A DNA stretch of 64,000 bases from Corynebacterium sp. 13CS0277 (GTDB lineage: Bacteria > Actinomycetota > Actinomycetes > Mycobacteriales > Mycobacteriaceae), in NCBI RefSeq assembly GCF_002994655.1, contig NZ_PPDL01000020.1:1-64000 (forward strand), in the 5' to 3' direction. The notes below the pieces were generated by a model, which saw only the letters and a program-made list of their open reading frames with translations, ran no database searches and was not told the origin of the DNA. Positions 1 to 9,760 of the stretch are shown piece after piece; positions within the stretch are counted from its first letter, which is position 1, and the number at the start of each line of letters is the position of its first letter. Position numbers and translations under genes: made by a program.

Positions 1-73
1 TGGAGTGGTGGAGGTTAGGTGTTTTGGGTGGTGTTCGAATGTTGGGTGGGCATGTCAGGGTTGTTCGTGCTGG

Positions 74-1375
74 TCATACCGTGAAAATCGGGGGTTCCAG
101 ACACACTTTCTGTCGTTTAACCCGGGTTTTTGGTTTTTCCGGGGGGATGACGTGGTCCGGGGGCGGTGGGTACTTCTCGTAGGGCTTCTGGTACTGCTTG
201 CGTGGGTCCAGGATGTGGCGGGCGATGAGGATGCCTGTGGCGGTCTCGACGACGGTGGTTTGGTCATCGTCGACGAAGATGGTGATGGCGGTGTGGCGCC
301 ACTTTCTGCCGAGTCCGAGTTTGAGTAACTTGCCGCCGTGGCGGAGTGTGCATTTTCCAGAGGGGTCGACAACATCAGCGCGCGCTCGGTTGTTGGCGTC
401 AGGGTCGTAATTGGGGTCTGGGACAGCCTTCGGTGCGCTGCTGTAGGCGTGGTGGGGGATCTTGCCTCCGATGGAACTGTGTGGGCGCCTGTTGTTGTAG
501 AGTTCGACGGCGTCGTCGAGTTGTTTTTGCAGTTCTTGGATGGTGTGCGCCGGGGGCTGTGCGCGGAGGATCTTCTTGAAGGTTTGGTGCCAGCGCTCGA
601 TTTTCCCCTGGGTTTGGGGGTGTGATGGGCGGCCGTTTTTCTGCTCGATGTGCAGTCCGGCCAGCAGCCGTTCGAAGCCGTTGCGAGCGCCTGGCCTGCC
701 GGTGAGGCGGGATGTGAAGATCATGCCGTTGTCGGTCAGTGTGGATTGGGGTGCGCCGTAGGTGGCGAAGGCTTTCTCGGCGAAGTCGACGACGATCTGC
801 CCGGTGACTACTGGGTAGGCTTTGGCGTCGATGATCATGCGGGAGTAGTCGTCGATGCAGTCGAGGATTTCTACTTTGGTTCCGTTGACCAGGCGGTATT
901 CGGTGACGTCGAATTGCCAGCATTCGTTGGGCATGGCCGCGTTGAAGCGGATGTAGCTGGATTTGGGGCGTCGCTTGGGGTGCGGGGTGACCATGCCGGC
1001 GTTGACCAGGATGCGGTGGATAGTGGACGCTGCGGGGGCGTAGAGCCCTTGTTGGGTCAGGTGCCAGCGGATGGTGACTGGGCCTGCGTCAAGGCCTTGC
1101 GCGGTCAGTGTGGTGCGCAGGTCGAGGATTGCCTTGGTGAGGGCTTCGTTGACGCGTGTGGGGTTGGTGTGGGGGCGCCTGGATTTAGGGGTGAGGGCTT
1201 GTTCTCCGTGGCGTTCGTAGGCGTGGAGGATGTTGTAGATGGTTTGGCGGGTGAGGTTGAGGTCGGCGGCGATTTGGGCGACGGGTTGGCCGAGTTGGTG
1301 TCTGGTGACGATGGCCTTGTTGCGGTTGTAGGTGGGGTCGCGGCGGGGCTTGCGGTTTGTGGACATACTTTTCAT
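74..1375 (-). CDS. IS481 family transposase (DDE integrase core)
   Basis: Cuts and joins the ends of the surrounding insertion sequence. The N-terminal third has a helix-turn-helix region (IAADLNLTRQTIYNILHAY) followed by an IS481-type linker. The integrase core shows the DDE triad in context: QFDVTEY, LTDNGM and QGKIERWH. About 433 residues from ATG at 1375, which has GGCGGG just upstream; an ATG at 1366 or 1453 is possible. The length suits the family and there is no frameshift, so the gene may be active. The last residues (VKRQKVCL and beyond) are encoded by the left inverted repeat and then by flanking DNA, which is unusual. Confidence 0.9.
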   Translation of the reverse strand: MKSMSTNRKPRRDPTYNRNKAIVTRHQLGQPVAQIAADLNLTRQTIYNILHAYERHGEQALTPKSRRPHTNPTRVNEALTKAILDLRTTLTAQGLDAGPVTIRWHLTQQGLYAPAASTIHRILVNAGMVTPHPKRRPKSSYIRFNAAMPNECWQFDVTEYRLVNGTKVEILDCIDDYSRMIIDAKAYPVVTGQIVVDFAEKAFATYGAPQSTLTDNGMIFTSRLTGRPGARNGFERLLAGLHIEQKNGRPSHPQTQGKIERWHQTFKKILRAQPPAHTIQELQKQLDDAVELYNNRRPHSSIGGKIPHHAYSSAPKAVPDPNYDPDANNRARADVVDPSGKCTLRHGGKLLKLGLGRKWRHTAITIFVDDDQTTVVETATGILIARHILDPRKQYQKPYEKYPPPPDHVIPPEKPKTRVKRQKVCLEPPIFTV

Positions 1376-1399
1376 GTTTCCCGCCGCCGTGGGGTGGGA

Positions 1400-1525
1400 T
1401 GTCAAAAATGTCCTGAGACATGTGTCAAACATGTCTGTACTGGGAAGTGTCAAGTATGTCCCGAGAGATGCCGGGGGTGGAGGGGTGTGAGGTGCAGGTG
1501 GGGGATGTCAAATATGTCCCCGATG
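1400..1525 (+). repeat. Iterated TGTCAANNATGTCC units of the IS
   Basis: Four direct copies lie upstream of the transposase start: 1400-1418, 1423-1438, 1449-1467 and 1507-1525. Their consensus is TGTCAANNATGTCC, and the right inverted repeat (TGTCAAAAAGTGTG) is a fifth, diverged copy. By position these are likely transposase-binding sites and may also autoregulate its promoter. That role is inferred. Confidence 0.6.
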
Positions 1526-1551
1526 TTCACACCGTCAGCCACCCCGAAAAA

Positions 1552-1588
1552 GAAAAGCCTTTCGCTATATGTCAGCGGAAGGCTTTTC
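1552..1588. terminator. Hairpin in the right part of the IS
   Basis: GAAAAGCCTTTCGCT pairs with AGCGGAAGGCTTTTC around a 7-nt loop, with one mismatch. It looks like a terminator usable on either strand and probably shields the transposase gene from outside transcription. Confidence 0.55.
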
Positions 1589-1623
1589 GCATACCTACCC
1601 CCTGGGGCGCCCGCACGCGGGGG

Positions 1624-1644
1624 GTTAAGTGTCAAAAAGTGTGT
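1624..1644 (+). repeat. Right inverted repeat of the IS
   Basis: gttaagtgtcaaaaagtgtg, plus one more t. Its reverse complement matches the left copy at 101-121 and the orphan copy at 2078-2098. Similarity among the three copies fades just outside the GTGTGT tip. Confidence 0.6.
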
Positions 1645-2077
1645 ATGCCGGCGTGTCGCGCTCGGCTGCGGCACCAACACACCGAGCGCCCCAGCCACAG
1701 CAGTCGATCCGGATCCTCCTGTGGCAGTCAGGCGGGCGTATTCGGACTGCGTGAGGCGACATGGGCTCCTTGATCGGCCCTCCACAGCCGCCATCAGCTT
1801 CGAGGCTCAGGAGGGGCGTTTGAGTCGCACAGCGCCATGTGGCGCCTTCGCGGCGTGAGCGATTCCGCGCGCCCGATACCCGACGTACTCAAAGAGCCTG
1901 CCTCACACATCCCTGCACGTCAGCTACGCTTTTTCAAGCGTTGCCCGGCCTTGGCACACGTATAGCACAGCTTCGGACTCGATGGGTGGATTTAGGTGTT
2001 CAGGGCCGTGTATATGCTCGAAAAGATTAAACTTCGCGTGTTCCCGCAGGTAGGGGCGGGTAAATCGAGGATTTCAT
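1645..2077. other. Non-coding segment between inverted repeats
   Basis: About 430 bp with no credible gene, lying between two inverted copies of the IS end. It has local AT-rich stretches and no recognisable RNA gene. It could be ordinary flank of the insertion or a non-autonomous remnant. Confidence 0.4.
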
Positions 2078-2098
2078 ACACACCTTTTGACACTTAAC
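2078..2098 (-). repeat. Orphan third copy of the IS end repeat
   Basis: Reads acacaccttttgacacttaac on the plus strand, in the same orientation as the left IS end, with only one or two differences from the right end. The match continues into GC-rich sequence (acgcgggg). No second transposase follows; the short-chain dehydrogenase stop codon is 35 bp further on. It is either a relic of another copy or the outer end of a small inverted-repeat-bounded segment (1624-2098). Confidence 0.55.
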
Positions 2099-2133
2099 CC
2101 CACGCGGGGCCCGCCCAGCCCCGCCGGCGGCGG

Positions 2134-2862
2134 CTATTCGCTGCGGGGCCTCACAGAGAGGTTCGCGATCTGGGCGCTCGGGCCGATCGCCAGCACCCCG
2201 AGCAGCGCGATGGCCACCTCTTTGGGGTCGATGTACTTCTCGGGCGCGTACTCCCCCGGGGTAATGCCCTGCAGCATCTCTGTATCCGTCGGGCCGGGCG
2301 CCAGGGTCGTCACCCGCACCCCGGTGCCGGCGACCTCCTTGCGCAGGGTGTCGGCCAGCGCGTAGAGCGCGTGCTTGGTCGCGCAGTACAAACCTAGGCC
2401 CGGGTGCACGTGGGTGCCGGCACCAGAGTTGATGAACACCACGAGCCCTTCGGCGGCGGTGATCTGCGGCAGCAAAGCCCGGGTGAGGGTGGCGGGGGCG
2501 ATGACGTTGAGCATCATCTGCCGCTGCCACTGGGTGGTGGTCGTTTCCTGCAGGGGCATGCGGGTCGCCACGGCGGCGGCGTGCACGAGCACATCAACGC
2601 GCTCCACGCCATGGAGTTGCTCCGGGAGGGGGTTCGCGTCGCTGAGCTGGAGCAGATCGCAGGCGACGGGGATGATGCGCTCACTGGCCATGGCGTGGAG
2701 TTTCACCTCGTTGCGCCCGAGGGCGTAGACGATGTGCGTGTCGGCGAGGGCGGCGGCGATGGCCTGCCCCATGCCTCCTGTCGCGCCAGTGACGACGGCG
2801 ATGGGGATGCGTTGCGTGTTTTCGTCAAGGTTGCGGCCGGCGGAGGGGGACTGGGTGGTCAT
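2134..2862 (-). CDS. Short-chain dehydrogenase/reductase (SDR)
   Basis: A cytosolic NAD(P)-dependent oxidoreductase of the classical SDR type, 242 residues. The Rossmann glycine motif TGATGGMG is at about residues 25-32, and the catalytic Tyr and Lys occur in LYCATKHALYAL at about residue 155. The residues before the Rossmann strand are a polar tail. The substrate cannot be read from the sequence. It is monocistronic: the IS-end relic lies 35 bp past its stop codon, and it is separated by a strong hairpin from the L,D-transpeptidase gene upstream. Confidence 0.85.
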   Translation of the reverse strand: MTTQSPSAGRNLDENTQRIPIAVVTGATGGMGQAIAAALADTHIVYALGRNEVKLHAMASERIIPVACDLLQLSDANPLPEQLHGVERVDVLVHAAAVATRMPLQETTTTQWQRQMMLNVIAPATLTRALLPQITAAEGLVVFINSGAGTHVHPGLGLYCATKHALYALADTLRKEVAGTGVRVTTLAPGPTDTEMLQGITPGEYAPEKYIDPKEVAIALLGVLAIGPSAQIANLSVRPRSE

Positions 2863-2977
2863 GGGTCAAGCGTAACCAACCGGCCCGCCACCGTGCCCGA
2901 TGCGCGGCCACCCGCGCGGACGATTCCACCCCCGACAGCCCCCTCCCCCACCGACCAACGCCGCGGGTACTACGACA

Positions 2978-3006
2978 ACGCCCACCGTGCGGTGCACGGT
3001 GGGCGT
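2978..3006. terminator. Intergenic hairpin after the L,D-transpeptidase
   Basis: ACGCCCACCGTGC pairs perfectly with GCACGGTGGGCGT around a short loop. It lies 60 bp beyond the stop codon of the minus-strand L,D-transpeptidase gene. The T-tract is weak. Confidence 0.6.
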
Positions 3007-3065
3007 GTAGGATGCGTGGCTCAGGCACCAGCGGCGGCCCTGGTGGGGGCGCCGTGTCGGCGGGG

Positions 3066-4298
3066 CTATTGGTCTTCGCGCTGCGCGTTGCCGGCGGACC
3101 AGGTCTCCCAGGGGATGTTCCAATCGCCGAGGCCGTCGTAGCCGTTGAGGGTCCCGCCGATGGTGTTCTTCACGATGACGACGTCGCCGCGTTTGGTGTT
3201 GTTGAAGAACCACTCGGCGTTCGCCGGGCTGACGTTGAGGCAGCCGTGGGAGGTGTTCTGCGAGCCCTGGGCCCACACCGACCAGGGGGCCGAGTGGACG
3301 TAGATACCGGACCAGGACATCTGGGTGGCGTAGTTGACGGTGGTGCGGTAGCCGTCCGGGGAGGAGGTGGACAGCCCGTAGGTGGAGGAGTCCATGACCA
3401 TCTGCTGGGAGCGGTCGCCTAGGACGTAGGTGCCGTTCGGCGTGGCGTACTTGTCGCGCCCCATGGAGATCGGCATGGAGATGATCTCCTCGCCGTCCTT
3501 GGTGATCGTCATGGTCTTGGTGTTGTCGTCGGCGTAGGCGATGATCGCGTCACCGATGGTGAAGTTGGTGGCGTTATCCTCGTCGCCCCACACCCCGTCG
3601 CCGAGTTTCACGCCGTGGAGCTTCACATCGACGCTGACTTCGGTCCCCGGCGTCCAGAAGTCCTTCGGCCGCCAGCGCAGCACCCGGTCGTTGAGCCAGT
3701 AGAAAGCACCGTCGACGTGCGGGGTGGTCTCAATGGTGATGGCCTTCTGGGCAGCCTCACGGTCGGGGATGGCGGTGTTGAAGGTGATCGCGATGACCTG
3801 GCCGATGCCGACGGTGGAGTCGGGGATCGGCGACAGGTAGGCCTCCGCGAGCGCCGTCGGCGCGATCGTCTGGAAGGTGGTGGTCAGGGTCTGCCCGTTC
3901 GAGGCGGTCGCCGTGATGGTGTAGGTGCGGTTGTAGCCCAACACCTCATCCGTCGACCAGGTCTTGCCGCCGTCCTTGATGGAGGCCTCAATGACCTTGC
4001 CGGTCTCGTTGACCATCTGCACCTCGGTGAGGGTGCCGTCGACAGCCTTCACAGTGACAGGCGTATCGGGGTTGACCTCCGTCGCACCGTCCGCGACGGA
4101 CGCCACCGGCGGCATCGGCATCGCGGAGGTCTGTGCGGCGGCCTCCACGGTTTCGGATTCACCCTTATCAATGGTGCACGCCGTCAGCGTGGCGGCGAGT
4201 GCTGCCGCCGCAACGACAGCCACGCCCCGCAGCATGCGGGGGCGGGCCGCGCGGGTACCGCGGGGGTGGGCGAACATGTGGGTGCGAATGCCTGTCAC
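3066..4298 (-). CDS. L,D-transpeptidase lipoprotein
   Basis: Makes 3-3 cross-links in peptidoglycan on the outer face of the membrane. The N-terminus is a lipoprotein signal: an Arg-rich start, a hydrophobic core and the lipobox LTAC at about residues 38-41. An Ig-like region follows at roughly 70-240, as in mycobacterial Ldt enzymes. The YkuD catalytic domain contains YVHSAPWSVW and the active-site motif SQNTSHGCLNVS, with catalytic Cys in SHGCLN. 410 residues from a GTG at 4298 with GTGGAG upstream; an in-frame ATG at 4277 is an alternative. The final segment after the domain is short. Confidence 0.93.
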   Translation of the reverse strand: MTGIRTHMFAHPRGTRAARPRMLRGVAVVAAAALAATLTACTIDKGESETVEAAAQTSAMPMPPVASVADGATEVNPDTPVTVKAVDGTLTEVQMVNETGKVIEASIKDGGKTWSTDEVLGYNRTYTITATASNGQTLTTTFQTIAPTALAEAYLSPIPDSTVGIGQVIAITFNTAIPDREAAQKAITIETTPHVDGAFYWLNDRVLRWRPKDFWTPGTEVSVDVKLHGVKLGDGVWGDEDNATNFTIGDAIIAYADDNTKTMTITKDGEEIISMPISMGRDKYATPNGTYVLGDRSQQMVMDSSTYGLSTSSPDGYRTTVNYATQMSWSGIYVHSAPWSVWAQGSQNTSHGCLNVSPANAEWFFNNTKRGDVVIVKNTIGGTLNGYDGLGDWNIPWETWSAGNAQREDQ

Positions 4299-5193
4299 GG
4301 GGGCTACTCCACTTACCTTGGGGTGAGTTCTTGAAAAAAGAGGGCTTAAAGGGTGTCACGGCGCGTGCCATCGCGCACCCCGCTGCGCGCACTGGACGAG
4401 CCACGTCTTCGCAGGTGTCGGCGTGCGGGTGCGGGGTGGGTGATGCCGCGACGTTTTGTTTGGCCTGACCACCCAACTTAGTGGTTTCTGGCGAGAGATA
4501 CACCCGGCAGCGCCGGGCGGGCGCGCAATGTCACGCCCACGCCGCCAAGCGGCCTACATCACGACACACACTCGCAGGCGTAACAACCGGGCCCTGCCTG
4601 GTCTTTTGCATCACCCGCGCGAGTGCTGCGCATCTGCGGTCAGCTTACACCCAAATCTTGTTGATGTGGCAACATCACCACCCTTCACCCCGCACCAGAT
4701 CGACAAGCGCCACAGGACCCCACACCACAGCAGAGGCACAAGCAGAGACAGCACAAAGAAAAGGGGTGGGAGCACAGGAGCAGAACAAAGAATAGGGGAA
4801 GGAATGGAGGAGAGAAGGAGAGAAGGAGGACTCCCAGCCACACTCCCCGAGCGCCCCGCAACGCACAAACACAGACGCGCGGCATAAATCGCGGAAACAC
4901 GGGCTGGCCCCACGAACCCCGGCGGACTCACCTCGCCGCCGCCACACTGCCCACCCGCCGCCACACAAGACGGCGGGCACCACGCCGACACTGCCGCCAA
5001 TCACCACCTACACGGCACGCGACGGCGGATCCATGCAAGACCTCCACCCCATGCAAGCAACCGCAGCACGCACCACGCACAGCAATACACCTCAGAAAGC
5101 GCCTTTGAGCAGCCGATTTGTCAAGGTTCAGCATCGTGCGTAATATTTCATTCCGTTGCCAGGGAGGCCGAAAGAAATCCCAGAGACAACGAA
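4299..5193. other. Gene-free interval of about 900 bp
   Basis: No reading frame here has codon use, a ribosome site or similarity that I recognise. The plus strand is C- and A-rich, with purine-only runs near 4740-4835 (repeated agaaggag). It holds the promoter of the L,D-transpeptidase at its left edge and the tRNA-Lys promoter region at its right edge (about 5130-5190). Confidence 0.5.
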
Positions 5194-5266
<73 letters not shown>

Positions 5267-5289
5267 CACTCCTTCGGGAGGCAAAGAAG

Positions 5290-5319
5290 AAAAAAACCAG
5301 CCTTCGGGCTGGTTTTTTT
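5290..5319 (+). terminator. Rho-independent terminator after tRNA-Lys
   Basis: AAAAAACCAGCC, loop TTCG, GGCTGGTTTTTTT: a classic stem with T-run 25 bp past the tRNA. On the other strand the A-run also gives a T-run, so it may serve the 6-phospho-beta-glucosidase gene ending at 5415. Confidence 0.9.
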
Positions 5320-5414
5320 ATGCCTTCAGCCAGCCTACCCGCCCGCAGCCCCGCACACACCTACTCACCGTGTGCGGGGCTGTCGCCTGCGCGGCACCTG
5401 CTCGCCTGGGGGCT

Positions 5415-6926
<1,512 letters not shown>

Positions 6927-7053
6927 TCACTTTCTGCTGGGCGCTCGCAGGATCCGCGAGGCCCACGTCGGCAGGGATGGTTCACCCCCATTGTTCTCCC
7001 CCGGGCGGGCCCGTGGCACACCGGTATCCACAATGACCTTTACAGTGGGGTGC

Positions 7054-7653
7054 ATGCGCGCACTCATCATCGTTGACGTCCAGCCCGACTTCTGCCCCGG
7101 CGGCGCCCTCGCGACCGCCCGCGGCACGGACGTCGCCGAGGCCATCGCCACGGCCGTGGAATCCCACGGCGGCACCTACGCCGCGATCGTCACCACCCAG
7201 GACTGGCACATCGACCCCGGCCCGCACTTCTCCCCCACCCCGGACTACGTCGACTCCTGGCCCGTGCACTGCCAGGCCGGCACCCCGGGCGCGGAACTCC
7301 ACCCGGCGCTGCTGCGGGTGGCGGACATGATCAGCGCCCGCTTCCACAAGGGCCTGTACTCGGCCGCCTACTCCGGTTTCGAAGGCCGGCAGGCCGGCAC
7401 GCCCCCGGAGATCCTCACCCCCGACGAGGAGGACACCCGCATGGACCTCGCGGCGTGGCTGCACTCCCGCGGGGTGACCGCGGTGGACGTGTGTGGGATC
7501 GCCACCGACTTCTGCGTGAAGGCCACCGCCCTTGACGCGGTGCGCGCAGGCCTGGAGACCCGTCTGCTGCGGGAGCTGTGCAGCCCGGTGGCCGCCGAGT
7601 CGGAGGCGACCGCCCTGGAGGAGATGGCGGCCGCCGGCATCACCCTCGTCTAG
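7054..7653 (+). CDS. pncA: Nicotinamidase / pyrazinamidase
   Basis: Hydrolyses nicotinamide to nicotinate for NAD salvage; pyrazinamide is a known side substrate of the family. The cysteine-hydrolase triad is visible: Asp8 in IIVDVQPDF, Lys99 in FHKGLYS and Cys154 in GIATDFCVKAT, with the cis-peptide region VCGIATD before the Cys. 199 residues from ATG at 7054, close to family length; earlier in-frame starts would add an unrelated extension. The product feeds PncB, also encoded in this window (45853-47166). Confidence 0.95.
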   Translation: MRALIIVDVQPDFCPGGALATARGTDVAEAIATAVESHGGTYAAIVTTQDWHIDPGPHFSPTPDYVDSWPVHCQAGTPGAELHPALLRVADMISARFHKGLYSAAYSGFEGRQAGTPPEILTPDEEDTRMDLAAWLHSRGVTAVDVCGIATDFCVKATALDAVRAGLETRLLRELCSPVAAESEATALEEMAAAGITLV

Positions 7654-7720
7654 GGGCACGCCCCGCACCACCGGTGCCACGCCCAACCTGTGCGGGCGGG
7701 GTGCCCCCGGGCAGCACAAA

Positions 7721-7793
7721 GCCCACAGTCGTACCCCTCACCCCGGGCGCCACCGGCGCGGTGGGCGGATGGGGAGGAAGAAAGACTGTGGGC
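7721..7793. terminator. Long hairpin between convergent genes
   Basis: GCCCACAGTC (7721-7730) pairs with GACTGTGGGC (7784-7793), with inner GC-rich pairing. It lies between the stop codons of pncA and the DUF3618 gene and probably terminates both. Confidence 0.55.
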
Positions 7794-7868
7794 GGGTGTG
7801 TCCCACCCCCTTGACCGGCGGCGCACGCCGCACCCGATGACGGTGGGGGTGAGAAGAGTCTGTGTCGG

Positions 7869-8144
7869 TTACTCGCCTGCGAGCAGCTCGCGGAGAGCCT
7901 CCAGGTCCTTCTTGCGGGAGCGGCTACGAGACACCCCGAGGGCGATGACGGCGACAACACCGGCGGCGACCACACCGCAGATGGCCTGAACCTTCGGGTC
8001 GCGCAGCTTGTCCATGGCGGACTGCTTGGCATCCTCGACGAGGTTCTCCGGGCGGGTGCGCTCCGCGAGCTGGTCCAGGGTAGAGGCCAGCTGGCCGCGC
8101 GTACGCTCAATTTCGCGCTGGATATCGTCGATGTTGCGTGCCAT
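7869..8144 (-). CDS. DUF3618 family small membrane protein
   Basis: 91 residues. The first 35 form an amphipathic helix (MARNIDDIQREIERTRGQLA) typical of DUF3618, followed by a basic stretch. One membrane helix lies at about 53-70 (ICGVVAAGVVAVIALGV), then a charged tail (SRSRSRKKDLEALRELL). The molecular role is unknown. It is divergent from bcp, the same neighbourhood as the mycobacterial Rv2520c/bcp pair, which supports the call. The ATG at 8144 begins the recognisable domain; the frame is open further upstream but non-coding in character. Confidence 0.85.
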   Translation of the reverse strand: MARNIDDIQREIERTRGQLASTLDQLAERTRPENLVEDAKQSAMDKLRDPKVQAICGVVAAGVVAVIALGVSRSRSRKKDLEALRELLAGE

Positions 8145-8363
8145 GTGTTTCTCCACTTCGATTGGGTAAAAAATCACGGTGTGTGACGGGTGTGTAGCTC
8201 CCGCGCGCGAAGGCGCAGGCACGATACAAGACTTTAGGCGATACCCACCCCCGCGCGCTATCTCCTCTCCCACGCCCACCACACAGGTACGTACGCGTGC
8301 ACGACCCCGGGCGCTGAGCCCCGGCCGGGGGCGGATTCGCCCGCGGCCGCTAAGCTGGGCGGC

Positions 8364-8864
8364 ATGACTGACACTGCCACCCCCGCCGCACCCCACCGCC
8401 TCGCCGTCGGCGACACCGCCCCGGCGTTTACCCTCCCCTCTGCCTCCGGCACGGACGTCAGCCTCGCGGACTACGCCGGCCGGAAAGTATTGGTGTACTT
8501 CTACCCCCGCGCCAACACCCCGGGCTGCACGAAGGAGGCCTGCGATTTCCGCGACTCCCTCAGCGCCCTGGAGGGCCTCGGGGTCGACGTCGTCGGTATT
8601 TCCCCGGACTCTGTTGCGAAGCTGCAGAAGTTCCAGGCCGACCACCAGTTGACGTTCCCGCTGCTGTCCGACGCGGACCGCAGCGTGATGACCGCCTGGG
8701 GTGCCTTCGGGGAGAAGAAGAACTACGGCAAGATCGTCCAGGGGGTCATCCGCTCGACGTTCCTCGTCGATGCCGACGGCACCATCGCGATGGCGCTGTA
8801 CAACGTGCGCGCCACCGGCCATGTCGCCCGGGTGCTGCGCGACCTGGGCGCAGCCGACGCCTAA
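8364..8864 (+). CDS. bcp: Thioredoxin-dependent peroxiredoxin Bcp
   Basis: Reduces hydroperoxides in the cytosol using thioredoxin. The AhpC/TSA fold shows peroxidatic Cys55 in FYPRANTPGCTKEACDF with the partner Cys60 five residues later, as in atypical 2-Cys BCP/PrxQ enzymes. Later landmarks are SPDSVAKLQKFQ and FLVDADGTI. 166 residues, close to family length. It is followed on the same strand by the TetR gene and is divergent from the DUF3618 gene. Confidence 0.95.
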   Translation: MTDTATPAAPHRLAVGDTAPAFTLPSASGTDVSLADYAGRKVLVYFYPRANTPGCTKEACDFRDSLSALEGLGVDVVGISPDSVAKLQKFQADHQLTFPLLSDADRSVMTAWGAFGEKKNYGKIVQGVIRSTFLVDADGTIAMALYNVRATGHVARVLRDLGAADA

Positions 8865-9098
8865 ACACGCACTCCCTTTTCTCCCCCGCCTGGTGCGCAC
8901 GGTGCGGGAATGACCCCGCGGGGGCACCGTCCCCACCCCACACACTGCTGTTCAGGTTGACCTTACTCACACCGGTGGGGGTCGGCCTCATGGCCAACGT
9001 ACAATTGGTTACCTGCGTGCCGCGCCCGTGCGCGGGTGCGCAGTGTTGTTTGTTTCGCCCACCCCACTCGTTGCTGTCGAAGGAGGTGACACCCCACC

Positions 9099-9749
9099 AT
9101 GAACCAGCCGGAGATCCTCGTCCCCCGCCGCCGCCCCGCGCAGCAGCGCTCCCGGGAGCGCTTCAACCGCATCCTCAAGGCCGCCCGCGCGGTCCTCGTC
9201 GACGTCGGCTTCGAGTCCTTCACCTTCGACGAGGTGGCCCGCCGGGCGGAAGTCCCCATCGGCACCCTGTACCAGTTCTTTGCCAACAAGTACGTGTTGA
9301 TCTGCGAACTCGACCGGGAGGACACCGCCGGCATCGTCGAGGAACTCACCCGCTTCTCCCAGCTGGTGCCGGCGCTGCAGTGGCCGGACTTCCTCAACGA
9401 GTTCATCGACCACCTGGCGGGCCTGTGGCGGGATGATCCCTCCCGGCGGGCCGTGTGGCACGCCGTGCAGTCCACGCCCGCCACCCGGGCGACGGCCGCC
9501 GTGACGGAGGCCGAAATGCTCGCACTCATCGCTGAGGCGCTGCGCCCCCTGTCGCCGGGCGCGGACCCGACGCACCGGAAGCAGTTGGCGGGGATCCTGG
9601 TGCACACGGTGAGTAGTTTGCTCAACTTTGCGGTGCGCGACGCCCAGCTGGGGGCGTCGAGTGACGAGTTCGACGCGGTGTTTAGCAACACCGTGGCGGA
9701 AATGAAGCGCATGGTGGTGGCCTACCTCTTCGCCGTGGCGACGGGCTAG
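9099..9749 (+). CDS. fasR: TetR family regulator, probable FasR
   Basis: DNA-binding repressor of the TetR fold, 216 residues. The HTH lies at about residues 20-65 (FTFDEVARRAEVPIGTLYQF), and the rest is a helical ligand-binding domain. A strong ribosome site (AAGGAGGTGA) stands before the ATG. In C. glutamicum the regulator directly downstream of bcp near acpS/fas is FasR, which represses fatty-acid synthase and acetyl-CoA carboxylase genes. The same position next to bcp, with fas in this window, is the reason for the name. The sequence alone proves only TetR membership. Confidence 0.75.
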   Translation: MNQPEILVPRRRPAQQRSRERFNRILKAARAVLVDVGFESFTFDEVARRAEVPIGTLYQFFANKYVLICELDREDTAGIVEELTRFSQLVPALQWPDFLNEFIDHLAGLWRDDPSRRAVWHAVQSTPATRATAAVTEAEMLALIAEALRPLSPGADPTHRKQLAGILVHTVSSLLNFAVRDAQLGASSDEFDAVFSNTVAEMKRMVVAYLFAVATG

Positions 9750-9760
9750 GGGCGGCACTC

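Larger units (their letters stand above)
101..1644. mobile_element. IS481-type insertion sequence
   Basis: A single transposase gene is bracketed by imperfect inverted repeats of about 21 bp, at 101-121 (acacactttctgtcgtttaac) and 1624-1644 on the opposite strand. The right end also carries iterated TGTCAANNATGTCC-like units. The boundaries are inferred from the repeats; no target-site duplication could be confirmed. The transposase reading frame continues about nine codons beyond the left repeat, so either the repeat is not fully terminal or the gene borrows its stop codon from flanking DNA. Confidence 0.6.

Noticed and set aside
8952..8970. DtxR-like sequence TCAGGTTGACCTTACTCAC upstream of fasR
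   Set aside because: About 12 of 19 positions match, but neither half is intact in the second part and the downstream genes have no iron role, so chance is likely.
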